Assembly (NCBI GenBank): GCA_001692895.1 | Contig: KV748184.1 | Coordinates: forward strand, 3,367,693-3,431,692 | Length of the DNA stretch: 64,000 bases | Source: Cenococcum geophilum 1.58 | Taxonomy: Eukaryota > Ascomycota > Dothideomycetes > Gloniales > Gloniaceae | Direction of reading: 5' to 3' | Part shown: piece by piece, positions 10,662-22,600 of the stretch | Layout: the number at the start of each line of letters is the position of its first letter | How positions within the stretch are numbered: position 1 is the first letter of the stretch | Translations under genes and position numbers: made by a program | The notes under the pieces: generated by a model | The model's input: only the letters and a program-made list of their open reading frames with translations | Told to the model about the DNA's origin: nothing | The model's database searches: none

Positions 10662-10666
10662 GTTAT

Positions 10667-10941
10667 TAGTAACTTAGTACTTTACTAAGGAGCTATAAAC
10701 TTTTAGGGGTTTATAAACTACTAGAATATAGCTACTAGTATATATTAAGCTGCCTAGAAAGGATTTATATATATAGAGCTATAGAGCTATAGCCTAGAGG
10801 CTGCATACGCAGTATTATATATAGTATAATATAATAGATAAAATAAAATAAAAGAAGGCCCGCTTAAAACCCTTATTAATTTTATCTACTTAATCTATTT
10901 ACCTTAAATATACAAAGCGCTCTATTAATTTTAGTAAGAGG
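10667..10941. other. AT-rich spacer between G1 and S1
   Basis: No coding homology recognised. It contains alternating TA runs (10810-10840) and AGAGCTATAGAGCTATAG direct repeats near 10780. It is possibly the 5' part of the hAT element H1, since H1 coding begins right after the S1 insertion. Confidence 0.35.
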
Positions 10942-10946
10942 ATAAC

Positions 10947-11169
10947 TATTACAGTACTGGTAGAATTTGGCAGAACTTGGCAGAACTTAGTAAAGAGATG
11001 CGGTTACGTAACTAGAGGGCCGCATAAAGGAACCCTACTATAAACGGCGCTGCTCTTTTTTTTTCTTTCCTTTCTCTAGCTTTAGATCATCATTTATAGA
11101 CTACAAATTCTATAGGCTTGCGCGCGTTGTATTGTCGTGCTAGTGCCTCGATTAACTGGGTCGCTAATA
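10947..11169 (+). repeat. S1: solo LTR of the G1 family
   Basis: 223 bp; starts TATTACAGTACTGG, ends CGCTAATA, and is flanked on both sides by ATAAC (10942-10946 and 11170-11174), so it is a complete solo LTR. Its sequence matches the G1 3' LTR in inverted orientation, including TTTCCTTTCTCTAGCTTTAG and CCTCGATTAACT. Solo LTRs arise by recombination between the two LTRs of an inserted element. Confidence 0.8.
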
Positions 11170-11174
11170 ATAAC

Positions 11175-12290
11175 GATATACTACCGCGCGACGACTTTAT
11201 AGTCCGCGAGGTAGATAAACCTATTAAGACTTAGTAGAATAACTACCTACTAACGCTTATACGGGCCGGTAATCTCTAAGGACCTATAATAGCAATAATA
11301 GCGTATAACATTAATAAATAGAATAAGAAGACCGCAGCTATTAAAGCAGCTTAAGTATAATAGAAAAAGCTATTAAAAGCAAAGCTTCCGGAGCCTTCCC
11401 TCTACGTTAAAGTCGGCGGCCTTACTATGCATAATTACGATATTATTAAGTAGTATATTGCGGTCCTCTAGCCGCTTTATAAGGCAACTCTTAAGCTTAA
11501 AGTAAGAGGTAGATCTAGGCGTAATGGCGTAATTTAGGAGGTGTATCCTTATATAAAGTAGCTTATAAAGATATTTAAAGAAGCTAAAGCTTAAATAGCT
11601 AAGGTGGTAATAGAGGATTATCCTAATTAAGAGACGATTAAGGTTTACTATAATATTGATATTAACGCGGCGTAGAGTAAGCTTAAAAAAATTATAAGAA
11701 GCTTAACAATATGCCTATTAACTATATAGCTATTCTTCTACACCTAAATCTAAAGCAATTCTTCTAAAACGCCTAGGTAAATAGGCCCGAATAGATTATT
11801 AAAGGCGACGCCTCCTTTTAGGGGCTCTAGTTTTAATATAAAGGTAAAAAGCCGCGAATTAAAAAGTAGGTAGTTTAAAGGATCTAAAGCTAGCAATTTA
11901 ATATTAATAACTTTACTAGAGGCCTTATAGGCTTTAATACCACGCCCTCTTCTTTTTCTTTAGCTAATGGTAATAATAATAACGACAATAAGTATAAGGA
12001 GTAGAAAAAGCTTAACCTACTACTAGAGAAGTACCTACTAGCTTAAAACATATCCCTTTACTAGATTATAATAATAGAGCAATATCTAAATATTAGCTAG
12101 ATAGTGCTTAATATTCTTTTAATTTTAGTAATAAGCTATATATAAAAGCTTAGTCAATAAAATAGAATCTATTAGTAGCTAGGTTATTAGAATTTTAAAA
12201 TAAGGACTAGGAAAAGGTTAAGGAAAGGACACGCCTATATATATAGCGCTAAGCCCTAAGACGAGCCCCTAACTAGGGCCTGGAATAGTG
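11175..12290 (+). pseudogene. H1: hAT-superfamily transposase remnant
   Basis: Plus-strand reading with many RIP stops. From about 11390 it runs KLPEPSLYVKVGGLTMHNYD, then IIK-YIAVL-PLYKATLKL and RNGVI-EVYPYIK. This is the conserved middle of fungal hAT transposases (canonical LRPLYEAT-RLEGR...GAIWEVLP). After a one-base frame change near 11690 it continues NYIAILLHLNLKQFF-NA (canonical AAVVLHPRYK) and RPE-IIKGDASF-GL. Near 12090 a stretch YLNIS-IVLNILLILVIS resembles the C-terminal YP-LSR-ALDILSIPA segment, after which homology is lost. Such transposases cut and paste DNA with 8-bp duplications. No terminal repeats could be defined. Confidence 0.65.
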
Positions 12291-13070
12291 CCGTAACACT
12301 ATAACTATAAACGTACTTTTAGTAAGTTAGGTAATATACTAGCGCCTTAATAATTAAAAATAAAGCTAAACGTAATAGCGGCCTTATAGCATAATCGCAG
12401 CTTTAATTATAACGGCTTTATTAAAAAACAACCTTTCCTAATAAGAAAATTATAAACTAGTTTTCATTTAAGCAGATATTATACTATTTAACTTAGTTTG
12501 CTAATTTTTAAGCATATCCTTTGCAAAATCTAATTTTTATTATTAATCCTTTATAGAACGAGATCCTTTCTCCCCCCTATATTTTATAAACCTACTATTA
12601 TATAAGCTAACTAATATATCTACAATAATAAGTTCTAAGGTTTAGCTTAATAGCTAGATTGATATTGCTATCATTCTAGGTAGTAATTAATTTTTTAGTA
12701 GATTCTTAATAGATAAAGCTCTCTATCGAAACTAAGGTCACGTAATACTATTTAGGAACTCTAGAGTAATGCCAACAATTACTTAATACTATAGTAAGTC
12801 ATTCTTATATAATGTTTAGATGGCCTTATAGTAACTAATATTAATAGATCTACCGGTTTAAATTATTGAAATAGTATATTATTATTAATTCTAATATAGG
12901 TAATAAGTCTTATTCCTAACCTAAATCTGTAATACTAAAAGTCTATTACCAACTCTCTTAACCCTAAAATATTACTGCTATACTACGTAAGGGCCTATAG
13001 GGAACTATTTTCTATTATTACTATACTTACAAAGCCTTTTACTATTAACTATTTTATTGTAAGGTAAGGA
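12291..13070. other. Unassigned AT-rich DNA
   Basis: Starts next to GTGCCGTAACA (12291), which resembles the terminal sequence of the G1-type LTR but has no matching partner. The rest is AT-rich with no recognisable coding on either strand. The last 13 bases before the LTR at 13071 (read on minus TCCTTACCTTACA) resemble the sequence following the G2 5' LTR. Confidence 0.4.
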
Positions 13071-13281
13071 TGTGGATAGGGAGTCTAATAATAGAATAAT
13101 AGGGTATATTGTATATACAGAGACAAATCCTTAAGGAAAAGGAGGAGTCTATATGTAAGGTAGGAAGGGTTTTCCCTAGGTATATATAACGCACGTACCT
13201 TATAGGCGAGTTACCCCTAGGTTACCCTAGGGTCGCCTATACCTTATAGCTATATAACTATCTACTTAGGTTTTACTAATA
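13071..13281 (-). repeat. G2 3' LTR
   Basis: About 211 bp, starting TGTGGATAGG on the plus strand. It closely matches 62330-62542 through AATAATAGAATAATAGGGTAT, GGAAGGG-TTTCCCTAGG and TATAACTATCTACTTAGG. A C-run (plus 13285-13291), which is the polypurine tract on minus, adjoins its right end, marking it as the 3' LTR. Confidence 0.75.
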
Positions 13282-13284
13282 ATA

Positions 13285-13666
13285 CCCCCCCTTTAAAAAG
13301 GGTTGTCCCCAATCCTTTATATACTTAAGCCTTAATAAAACCCTATTAAAAAAACCTTAGTAAGGAAAAAATTTAGAGGGAAAAGAGCGTTTTAATTTTG
13401 CGTATAGAGAGACGAGTAGTATATATACGCGGCGTGAAGATATTAAGGAACTTTAACTAGTGGTTAAAGTTATTTAATTAGTTAGATTTACCTTACTAAG
13501 ACTCCCCCGCATTTAACTAAGCTAATAGCAATTTTCTATCCCTAGGATAGAAAATTCTAATTGGTCCATTTAACGCCTAGAGCCTATAGCTCAATATTAT
13601 TACCTAAATTTAGTAGACTATTAAAAGTATTCTAAAGCTCGCTTATATAGGTAGGTTGCTAATACC
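13285..13666 (-). other. G2 3' untranslated region
   Basis: Between the polypurine tract of G2 and the A1 insertion. No coding is recognised. It holds a perfect palindrome at 13530-13556 (12-bp arms AATTTTCTATCC, loop CTA) that also occurs in degenerate form inside C2 at 26081-26105. Confidence 0.5.
13530..13556. repeat. Perfect 12-bp-arm hairpin
   Basis: Arms AATTTTCTATCC and GGATAGAAAATT around CTA. The surrounding ~50 bp (AGCTAAT-GC ... TCTAATTGGT) matches 26070-26120 apart from RIP-type changes and a few substitutions, so this is a dispersed repeat and not a chance hairpin. Confidence 0.7.
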
Positions 13667-13671
13667 TTACG

Positions 13672-14081
13672 TATTACGGACGCTTTAAGTACAATATTAT
13701 AACTACTAGGAGAGAAGTTAGAAGAAGCTAGTTAGTTAATTTAGGTAGTGTCTAAGATAGAGCTAATAGAGCTATATAACGAGGAATAGTAACTAAGGTT
13801 ATATAACGTTATACGTAGTATACGCAGTGTATAAAGGGAATGTATATATAATACGTACCTTACGTATAAAGGGGATTTCTTAGAAGTACGGTTGTGTATT
13901 TAAAGGACCATAGTCCTTATCTAGATAGTTCTCTCCTTTATAGTAAATCTTAGAATATAATTAGAGTTAATTTATTAGGTAACTACTCTACTAGTTATAT
14001 TTATGTTATTAACTATTCTATACCTATATACCCAGCCTATTAATAAGTCTACTATAGTTCCTGCTATAAGGCTTTATTATA
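13672..14081 (+). repeat. A1 5' LTR
   Basis: 410 bp, starting TATTACGGACGC and ending TTATTATA (TGTTACGGACGC...TTACA before RIP). The A-family LTR has an imperfect terminal inverted repeat (TGTAACGGA type) and recurs six times in the window. The following ATTTACTACCAAGGTTATAG occupies the primer-binding position and is conserved after the other A-family 5' LTRs. Confidence 0.88.
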
Positions 14082-14120
14082 TATTTACTACCAAGGTTAT
14101 AGTAAAAGAAGTTAAATAAT

Positions 14121-15491
14121 ATGCTACTAAAAGCAGTAGCTATAACGGCGTCCACAGCGGCGACTACCTTAAGATTAGGTAATAACACTAGTATAGCAGA
14201 TACTAACTCGCAATTAGTTACTATTAGATAGCTATAGGAAATAGTTAATTAATTAATAGATAACAATAGGATACTTAAAGAAAGGATTAACGGGATTGGA
14301 GTAGCTAAGGTTAAGTTACCCTTAATTAAGCGATTCTTAGGAGGGAAGTTAAAGCTTAAGGGATTCCTTATGTAAATGCACTTTAAGGTTATATAAGAAG
14401 GAGTAAAGCTAGGAACGCCTATAGATTAAGTTACTTATATAAAATTATTCTTAACGGGAAGGGCACTTAAGTAGTTTAAGTCTTACCTTATAGAGGTATA
14501 GGAGTATAGTATAACGACTATTAACTAAAAGGTATAGTATATATTCTTAAGTTGGAACGGGTTCGCGGAATAATTAATATAAATATTTGAAGACCTAGAG
14601 GTAACTACTACGGTAGAAAGAAAGCTTTAAAAACCTAATATAAAAAACCTTAGTAATTAAGTATATAATATAGTTTTAAACGTTAGTAATATAAGTTAAA
14701 TGGAATAATAAAGCGCTTATGGCATAGTATAAATAGGGACTTAAGGTAAAAATCTAGGATATAATTATTCTAATAGAAGATACAGATACTCTTAGGGAAT
14801 TAATTAATTAAGTAATTAAAATCGATAATAGGATCTATTAGAGAGAGTAGACTAAAAAGGGTTAGGATGGAGTTCTATAGTTATATAAGGCGCAGGGCAC
14901 GTAATAATAAAGTTAAAGTTAAAAACTATAGTATNGCGCAGAGCTAATAGACNTAAGTAGTANNAAANAANNTAANAAATANAATAANNNANTATNGAAA
15001 CCTAAAGGATAAGGATTAAGTAATTAAAGGTCTAAGGAGTAGAGGCTAAACTAGGGATCTTAATAGTAGAAGACGTTTAGGCGGACTTTATAGTAAGAAA
15101 AATAGTTTAAAGAAGAAGCTTATATAAATTGCGGAAAATAAGGTTATTATATTAAAGACTATAAAAGTAGTTAGAGTTACTATATAGTAAAAGGAATAAG
15201 ACTAGTAGACGATATATACGTATAGAGGAATAATAATATACTGCAAGGAACGAAAGAATGTTTAATTAAGAGTTTTGCGTTTTATTATAATAACGTATAC
15301 TAAATTTATAAAGACGCTAAGTATAGCACAAGCTATTAGCTATAGGAGCTAAAATTATTAAAGTTTAGAGGAACTAACGAACTAGTTTATAAATTGGATA
15401 TTAAGGATAATAAGTTTAACGTAGGCGAAATATTCTATAATAATAAGGTAATAAAAGTAGCTTACTAGGAGTATATAAACCTTAAAGATGT
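14121..15491 (+). pseudogene. gag-pol: A1 Gag-Pol segment 1: Gag and zinc knuckle
   Basis: From the ATG at 14121 the frame reads LLKAVAITASTAATTLRLG, then KVKLPLIKRFLGGKLKLKGF and GRALK-FKSYLIEV, a gypsy Gag pattern (canonical F-G----L-GFL...A--WF). A zinc knuckle of the CCHC type near 15120-15170 reads AYINCGK-GYYIKDYKS, with the His and third Cys changed to Tyr. The segment ends at A2, which is inserted after NLKDV. Stops are nearly all TAA/TAG. Scattered ambiguous bases occur at 14935-14996. Gag would form the particle shell; this copy is dead. Confidence 0.8.
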
Positions 15492-15917
15492 TATAACGGA
15501 ACCTTGTAGCAAGAACTACAGTGGGTCCTATTATTAGGCTAGGTGTATAGGAAATGCAAGTATAAGAGTCGACAACGTAATAATAACTAGTAGAGTGGTT
15601 GCCTAACAGATTAACTTTAATTATATTCTAAGAATCACTATAAGGAAGGAACTATCTAGGTAGGGACTAAGGGTCCTTAAATACATAACCGTACTCCTAT
15701 AAAATCCTTTTTATACGTAATATACGTCTTATATATAAGGTATATAAGTTCCTCTTATTCCTCTCGTTTAATATATAGCACATTATATAACCTTGGCTAC
15801 TATTCCTCGTTATATAGTTCTACCGGCTCTATTCTAGACTATGCCTAGATTAACTAACTAGCTTCTTCTATTTCTTTTTTAAGTAGTCGTAATATTGTAC
15901 TTAAAGCGTCTATAATA
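15492..15917 (-). repeat. A2 3' LTR
   Basis: 426 bp. The polypurine tract lies immediately right (plus 15918-15937, CTATCTCCCTCCTTTTTATC), fixing orientation. Same length as its partner. Confidence 0.9.
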
Positions 15918-16067
15918 CTATCTCCCTCCTTTTTATCTTCGTCCTTAAAGATCTAAAATATCTCTAAGTTATTTACTAGAGGTATAATATCCGTCTAATT
16001 AATTTGGTTAATATTATTGCTTATTATACCTAAAGTAATTTCTTCTTTATACGCCTAACGTTATGCT

Positions 16068-16677
16068 CGCACTGTTACTATAATATTATCTCTTAGTAAG
16101 ATTATACCGTCTCTATATTCTCGCTGCTTAAAAAAGGGATTAGTTTATATTACGTTAGCGAACCTATCTTCGCGACAACCGTCCTCTTACTTAGAGTACA
16201 CTAAAGCGAATATTTATTTATCCTGTGACGTTCGCTTTACTTCTAATACTAAATATGCGCGACTTATTACTCTTAATAGTTGTCTAGTTCCCTAATTAAT
16301 TTATCTTAGGGTTTTATATTTAATCTACTGCTATATAGCTAGATAGTGAACTATCTTAAGCCCTTACTAAATTAGAACGTTCTTGTGATACGGAACAGAA
16401 GGCCCTAGATGCTCGTATTGCGGCGTCTACTCGTTTACTTCGTCTTAAGAAGGTTTATAAGAAGGTTTGTTCTAAGAAGTAGAAACTTATAGAGTAAGAT
16501 TTACAGGAACTTAGTAATAAAAGAACGGATTCTCTTCTAATAGAGAAGGAAATAGATTTGAATAGCTTGGCAACTGCCCTTCTTAGGTCCCCCTTAGGTG
16601 ACTTATTCTTTAGCGATCCTTTTTTATTAATACTGCCTAACCTAATTTCTTTTAATACTCCTGTACCTTTTCTATAG
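16068..16677 (+). pseudogene. A2 antisense ORF: Cys-rich plus coiled-coil protein
   Basis: Opposite strand to A2 Gag-Pol, between pol and the 3' LTR, overlapping the last ~95 bp of pol. Two adjoining frames give protein-like text. 16068-16292 contains SLYSRCLKKGLVYITLANLS and later SCDVRFTSNTKYARLITLNS; this fits a Cys motif of the type CSRCLKKGLVC...C..C...CD with some Cys changed to Tyr. 16330-16677 contains LDSELS-ALTKLERSCDTEQ, KALDARIAASTRLLRLKKVY, KKVCSKK-KLIE-DLQELS and ATALLRSPLGDLFFSDP, a charged heptad-like segment. The frame change between them (about 16293-16330) may be a small intron. The same protein is read in A1 and A3. I recall similar Cys-motif/coiled-coil hypothetical proteins from ascomycete genomes; their function is unknown. 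Confidence 0.6.
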
Positions 16678-19600
16678 CATTCTTTAGATTCTCTAGTAGC
16701 TCCTAGGTAGTCTTAGTATAGCCTATCTACTTAACCTTATATTATATTTTATCATTAATATCCTCGTAACTAATGATCCTCAAAACTTACCATTCGTTTT
16801 CTTCTTATTCTCTATACGTGTCTGCTTTATAAACCGGTGGCTTAATATTCCTATATACTGGCTCTAATATTGCAATATATTATATAGGGTAGATCTTTAT
16901 CTTAGCTAGTAGGTTTAACTTAAATATAACCGGTAAAATCCTTTACGTAATTTTAAAAGGTCCTAGTCTAACGTAGTCTAACTTCTTACTTAGTTGTCGA
17001 CTTTTGAAATTTTTGTGTAGTAGCTATACTTTATCTCCCTCCTTAAGATCTGGTCCCTTAGATCTCTTAGCGTTATAATACCTTTTTATTCTTTCTTGTA
17101 CCTTCTTTACTAATTCTATAAGGTCTATATAAAGATTTATTAACGTCTTTATTCTTTCTTTAGCTATACTACTTATTTTCTTTACTTATTATAGTAATAA
17201 TAATGTTCTTAGCTTATACCCATAATTTGCCTTAAATAGTAATATGCCTATTCCTTCTTAAGGTGTTATATTGTATGCAAACTATATAACTAGTAATAGC
17301 GATACCTAATTGTTCTATGCGTAATTAATATAATATCTTAGATACTATTCTAGCGTCTAATTTAATCTTTCTATTTAACCATCTGTCTATAGATAATATG
17401 CGGTAAAAGTTACTACTTAAACTCCTTGCTCCGCCAAGAATACCTTCTAAAATGCTACTACGAATCTTAGATCTCTATCTAATATAATCTTACTTAGTGC
17501 TCTATATCTTATAAACACTTCTTTAATATAGATTCTAGCGATATCTTCCGCTAAGATTTCTTTTATATATGCTATAAAGTATCCCTACTTTATAAGCTTG
17601 TTTACTATTACTAAGATCGCATTATAATCTTATCCAGTAATAGGATTTTTTGACTTTAGCAACTTAATAATAAAGTCCTATAATATAACCTCCTATAGTC
17701 TCTCTGGTATTTTAATAGGTTATAGCCCTCTATATAGCTTATGCCTTATTAGTTTATTCCTTTAGTAATCTAGATATTCTTTTATAACCTTCCTAGCTAT
17801 TCTCTAGATTCTGTTAATAATATACTCCTCCTAAAGTCTTAACACTAAGCCCATAGCTCTATTATGTTCTTAAGTTAATCCCTTATAGAAGTCCTCTATA
17901 AACTGCTCTGCTATACTTCTTAGGATATACTTTACTTCTTGGTTTTCGTATATATCTGTCTATAGATCTTTTAGTTATACTTCTAGAATTCTTTATACCT
18001 AAAAGCTCTTTAGTATCTCGTAGACTCTTTCTAACTTATCGTTCTCCTAAGTTGCTATAATTTTCGGATAATTATACCTAATTAATCCGTCTATATCCTT
18101 TTGTAGTAAAGCCCCTAATGGCTTTCCGTCGTTTTATAGTTTAGCTTTACAGCTTAAAGCGTCTACCCGCGTATTGTCTATACCCTTAGTATACTAAATC
18201 TCGAAATAGTATTCTGTAAGCATCTCTGCCCATCTAACCTATCTTTAGTTAAGTTCCTTTATTATTAGGAATCCTATTAGGTTCTTATAATTCGTTTTAA
18301 CTATAAATAGTTTTTCTGTGCCTTATAAGAATGCTCTTTATTTCTTTAATACTATAACTATACCTAACAACTCCTTATTATAGATGTTATAGTTTAACTC
18401 TAGTAGTATTATCTTCTAACTATAATATGTTACTAGGTGCTATCTATCCTAATGCCTTTATATAAAGTACGCCCCTAGTATATAGTCTAATGCATCTATT
18501 TCTATAACCGTCTCTAGTTTTAGCTAATAGATCTTAAGAACTGGTTCCTAGGTAAATAACTCTTTAACTTTCTTAAAGAGTTCCTTTTATTCCTTTCCCT
18601 ATGCCTATAGTTCTTCTTTCTTTATTAATTACGTAAACGGCTTAATATCCTTTAACTATTATGCTATAAACCTTCTACAGTAATTGCAAAACCCTAAAAA
18701 CAATCTTAACTGCATAATATTCTCTAGTTCTTACCAATTTACTATAGCCTTAATCTTCTTTAGATCTATACTAAGTTAGCCTAGTTTAATAATAAATTTA
18801 ACAAAATTGGTTTTCCTGGTAAAGAACTCGTATTTTTTAATTACTACTGGCATCTGTTCTTCTTGTAGTCTCTTTAAAACCCATTTAACGTATTCCCCGT
18901 ATTCTTCCTTAGTTATTAAGTAGATAATAATATCATTAAGGTATACTATAATAAATTTATCTAATTATTCTCCTAATACATTATTAATACGCTTCTGGAA
19001 CGTTGCTAGTACGTTTATAAGCCCGAATTATATAACTAATAGCTTATATAGTTCTTCCTTTGACTTAAAGGCTGCCTTCTATTCGTTACCTTCCTTAATT
19101 CTAATCTAATGGTACGCCTATCTTAGATCTATCTTCGTAAAGATTTGCGTATTACCTATTCTGTCTTAAATTTTGCTAATTAAGGGTAAAGAATACCTAT
19201 CCTTTCTAGTAATGCTGTTTAACTATCTATAGTCGATACATAGCCTTAGTTTACTATTCTTCTTTAGTATAAATAGTACTAGATAATCCGCTAATGACTA
19301 TAATGGTCTAATGTATCCCTTTTATAAGTTTTTCTAGATAAACTCTTTTAATGCTCTACCTTCTTCTTCGGTAAGCTTATAGATTAGAAAGAACTTTAGA
19401 CTTATTTCTAGCTCCAATTTTATCTTATAGTCCCACGCTGCATACTCTAATAGCTTTTTACTTTCTAGTGACCATAGTTTCTTGCTATACTTATGGTATC
19501 TCTTTAGTATATAACTTAAGCCTCGCTTAGTCTCCTTATATATTACTCCGACTTGGTACTATACTATCTTAGCTTATTATCGTATTTTACGTTATTAAGT

Positions 19601-22600
19601 ATCCCTAATATTAACCTAACCTGTAATTTAATCAATCTTTAGATTGTATTCCTATAACTAAGGCATACTTAATACTGCCTCATCCCGTCCTAATAGTAGG
19701 ATATTAAAAGACATCTTAATTCGTCTTCCTTTAATAGTTATTTAAATAGGTCCTGTTTTAAGATTAATAATCCCTCCTCTATAGGTTATTAGATCTCCTA
19801 AAATTATTACTAATAGGTAAGGTTCCTTCTTTTGTCTATAAGGTAATCCTATCCTTTTAACTACTATTAGCGAGATATAGTTTCTTGTTGCTTCACTATC
19901 TATTAATACCTCGAACTATTAATCTTGCCACTTTACTTATAAATTTAGGTGTTGTTCTTAAATTCCTTTAAGGGTCTAAGGCTCTACTACTGGCTCCCTT
20001 TAGTCCCATAGGCCTCTACTTTTCCTAACTATTAGCTGCTTAATTCTTATATACTTAGCTTACTTTTTAGCTAATACCTAGTTCGCTTTTTATCTTTAAT
20101 ATACTATAAATACGTGTTCTCTAGGTATTCCTACCACTATTATCCGTCTAAGCATTCTTCTATAAGAAATCTTCCTAGTTAAAGTACTAAGCTTTCTTCC
20201 TCTTAAACTTCTGCTAGATGCTATCTATACATATATTTGGTATTCCTGCACTATTGCTTATCTATTATCCAGTATATCCTTATAGGGTATTTCCAATTCT
20301 TTTCCTTTGGATTCTTATGCATTTTGTATATATTGTCCATACACGCAATCTATAATAACGTATAGTGTGCTAGGTGCTTTAGATTAACTCTTAACTCGTC
20401 TTTATCCTTAAGTTTAAACCTTTATTATGCTAATCTAAACGTTATAACTTTGTTTATAGGTACTAAGATACGTCTCTTACTTCTCTAATCCTCTAATTAT
20501 TCCTCTAGATCCTTTAACGTTATAATTAAGGCTTCTTTAATGTGTGTTATAGCCTTTTTTATAATTAGGTGGTCCTAGATAACTTTCTTATTTAACTATA
20601 TATAGAAATCTTCCTACTCGTTATTGTGCCTTTATCTATACTACTTTTAATATAGCTGCTAGAGTGTATACGGTCTATTCGTAAGGAAGTATCTTCTTAT
20701 TACTATATTATAATAGCCCTTTATATATTATTCTTCAAACCTAGTTAGGATTTCTAGATCCTCTTCTTCTTCTAGTTTAGTAAGCCACTTAGCTCTTAGT
20801 ATGCCTACCCTAGGCCTATTAATAATTCTTTATACTAGTGCTCTATCCTTTATATATCCTAATATGCTAAATCTCTTATCTAGTTTCTGTTTTTGCTATG
20901 CGATAATTCTTTATCTAAACTCTTCTATGGTTTCTTTTAGTTTGCGTCTTACGCTTAGATCCTTAAAGTTCTCTTACTTCTTAATCTTAGTATTAACTTT
21001 TTAATCTTTAGTCCGAACACTATGTTCTACTAGTAAGTCCTCTAGGTCTATATATTTGTCTCCTAGTCTAATTGCTATTTATACTATAGATTCTCTGATC
21101 TATAAAGAAGCTCCTTACCTCTTACTTATGGGTGTTCTAATTCGTACTCTAAATTCTTAATCCCTTAGATTCTTTAATCCTAAGCTTACTTCTAACTTAA
21201 GCTTAGCTCCTGCCTTAGTCTAACTAGGCTTATTTAGTGTTCTTATCTTGTCTTAAAAGTCTTATATCTATGGGAAACTTCGTCCCAAGCTTATTCGTAT
21301 ATTATTAAACTAAGCTACTACTCTGCTCCATTGGTTTTTATCTATTATAGGTCCTTAAGCTTACCTTATCTCGTTTTAAGAATCTTAGTTATCTCTTATC
21401 TCATCTTAAAAATCTTAAGCCTTTAGTCTTTTGCCTTTATTAAGTGCCGAAGTAGTTTGCTATCCTACTTCTCTTGCGTCTTATAAAGCAATAAATATTA
21501 TATTTAGTGGGGTCTTAATCCCTACTAATATTCCCTGTTCTGTAGTGGAATTATCCTCTACCTTTAGTATAACATCTTCAATGGCTACGTGTTCCTAGTA
21601 AACCGCTCTTATTACCTTATCGTTACGGAATATTTCGCCTACGTTAAATTTATTGTCCTTAATATCCGATCTACAAACTAATTTATTAGTTCCTCTATAT
21701 CCTATAGGTGCTAGCTCCTATAGCTAATAGCTTACGCTATACTTAGCGTCTTTATAAATTTGGTATGCGTTATTATAACAAAACGCAAAACTTTTAATTA
21801 AATATTCTTTTGTTCCTCGTAGTATATTATTGTCCCTCTATACGTATATATCGTCTACTAGTCTTATACTCTTTACTATATAGTAACTCTACCCACTTCT
21901 ATAGTCTCTAACGTAATAACCCTATTTTCCGCAATTTATATAAGCTCCTTCTCTAAACTATTTTTCTTGCTATAGAGTTCGCCTAAATGTCTTCTGCTGC
22001 TAAGATCCCTAATTTGGCCTCTACTCCTTAGACCTTTAATTACTTAATCCTTATCCTCTAGGTTTCCACGGTTTTTTATTCTATCTCTTATAGGCTTCTC
22101 TAGTACCACTTAGGTCCATTAGCTCTGCGCCATACTATAGTTTTTAACTTAGCTTTTGTTATTACGTGCTCTGCGCCTTATATAACTATAGAACTCTATC
22201 CTAGCCTTTCTTAGCCTATTCCCTTTAGTAGATCCAATTATTAATCTTAATTGCTTAATCTATTAGTTCCCTTAGGGTATCCACATCTTCCATTAGGATA
22301 ATTACGTCCTAGACTTTAGCCTTAAGTCCCTGTTTATACTATACTATAAGCGCCCTATTATTCCACTTTACTTACGTTACTAACGTCTAGAACTGCGTTA
22401 TATACTTAATTACTAAGGTTTATTATATAATGTCTTAGAGTTTTCTTTCTACCGTAGTTATTGCCTCTAGGTTTCCAAACATTTATATAAGTTATTCTAC
22501 AAATCTATTCTAGCTTAAGAACATAAACCATACCTCTTAGTTAGTGGTTATTATACCATTCGCTTATATCTCTATAAGGTAAGGCTTAAACTATTTAAGT

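Noticed and set aside
12291..12301. LTR start next to GTGCCGTAACA
   Set aside because: Only ~12 bp resemble the G1-family LTR terminus; no partner, no duplication and no internal LTR similarity.
13530..13556. Helitron 3' end hairpin
   Set aside because: No CTRR terminus, no TC 5' end and no A/T insertion boundary could be seen.
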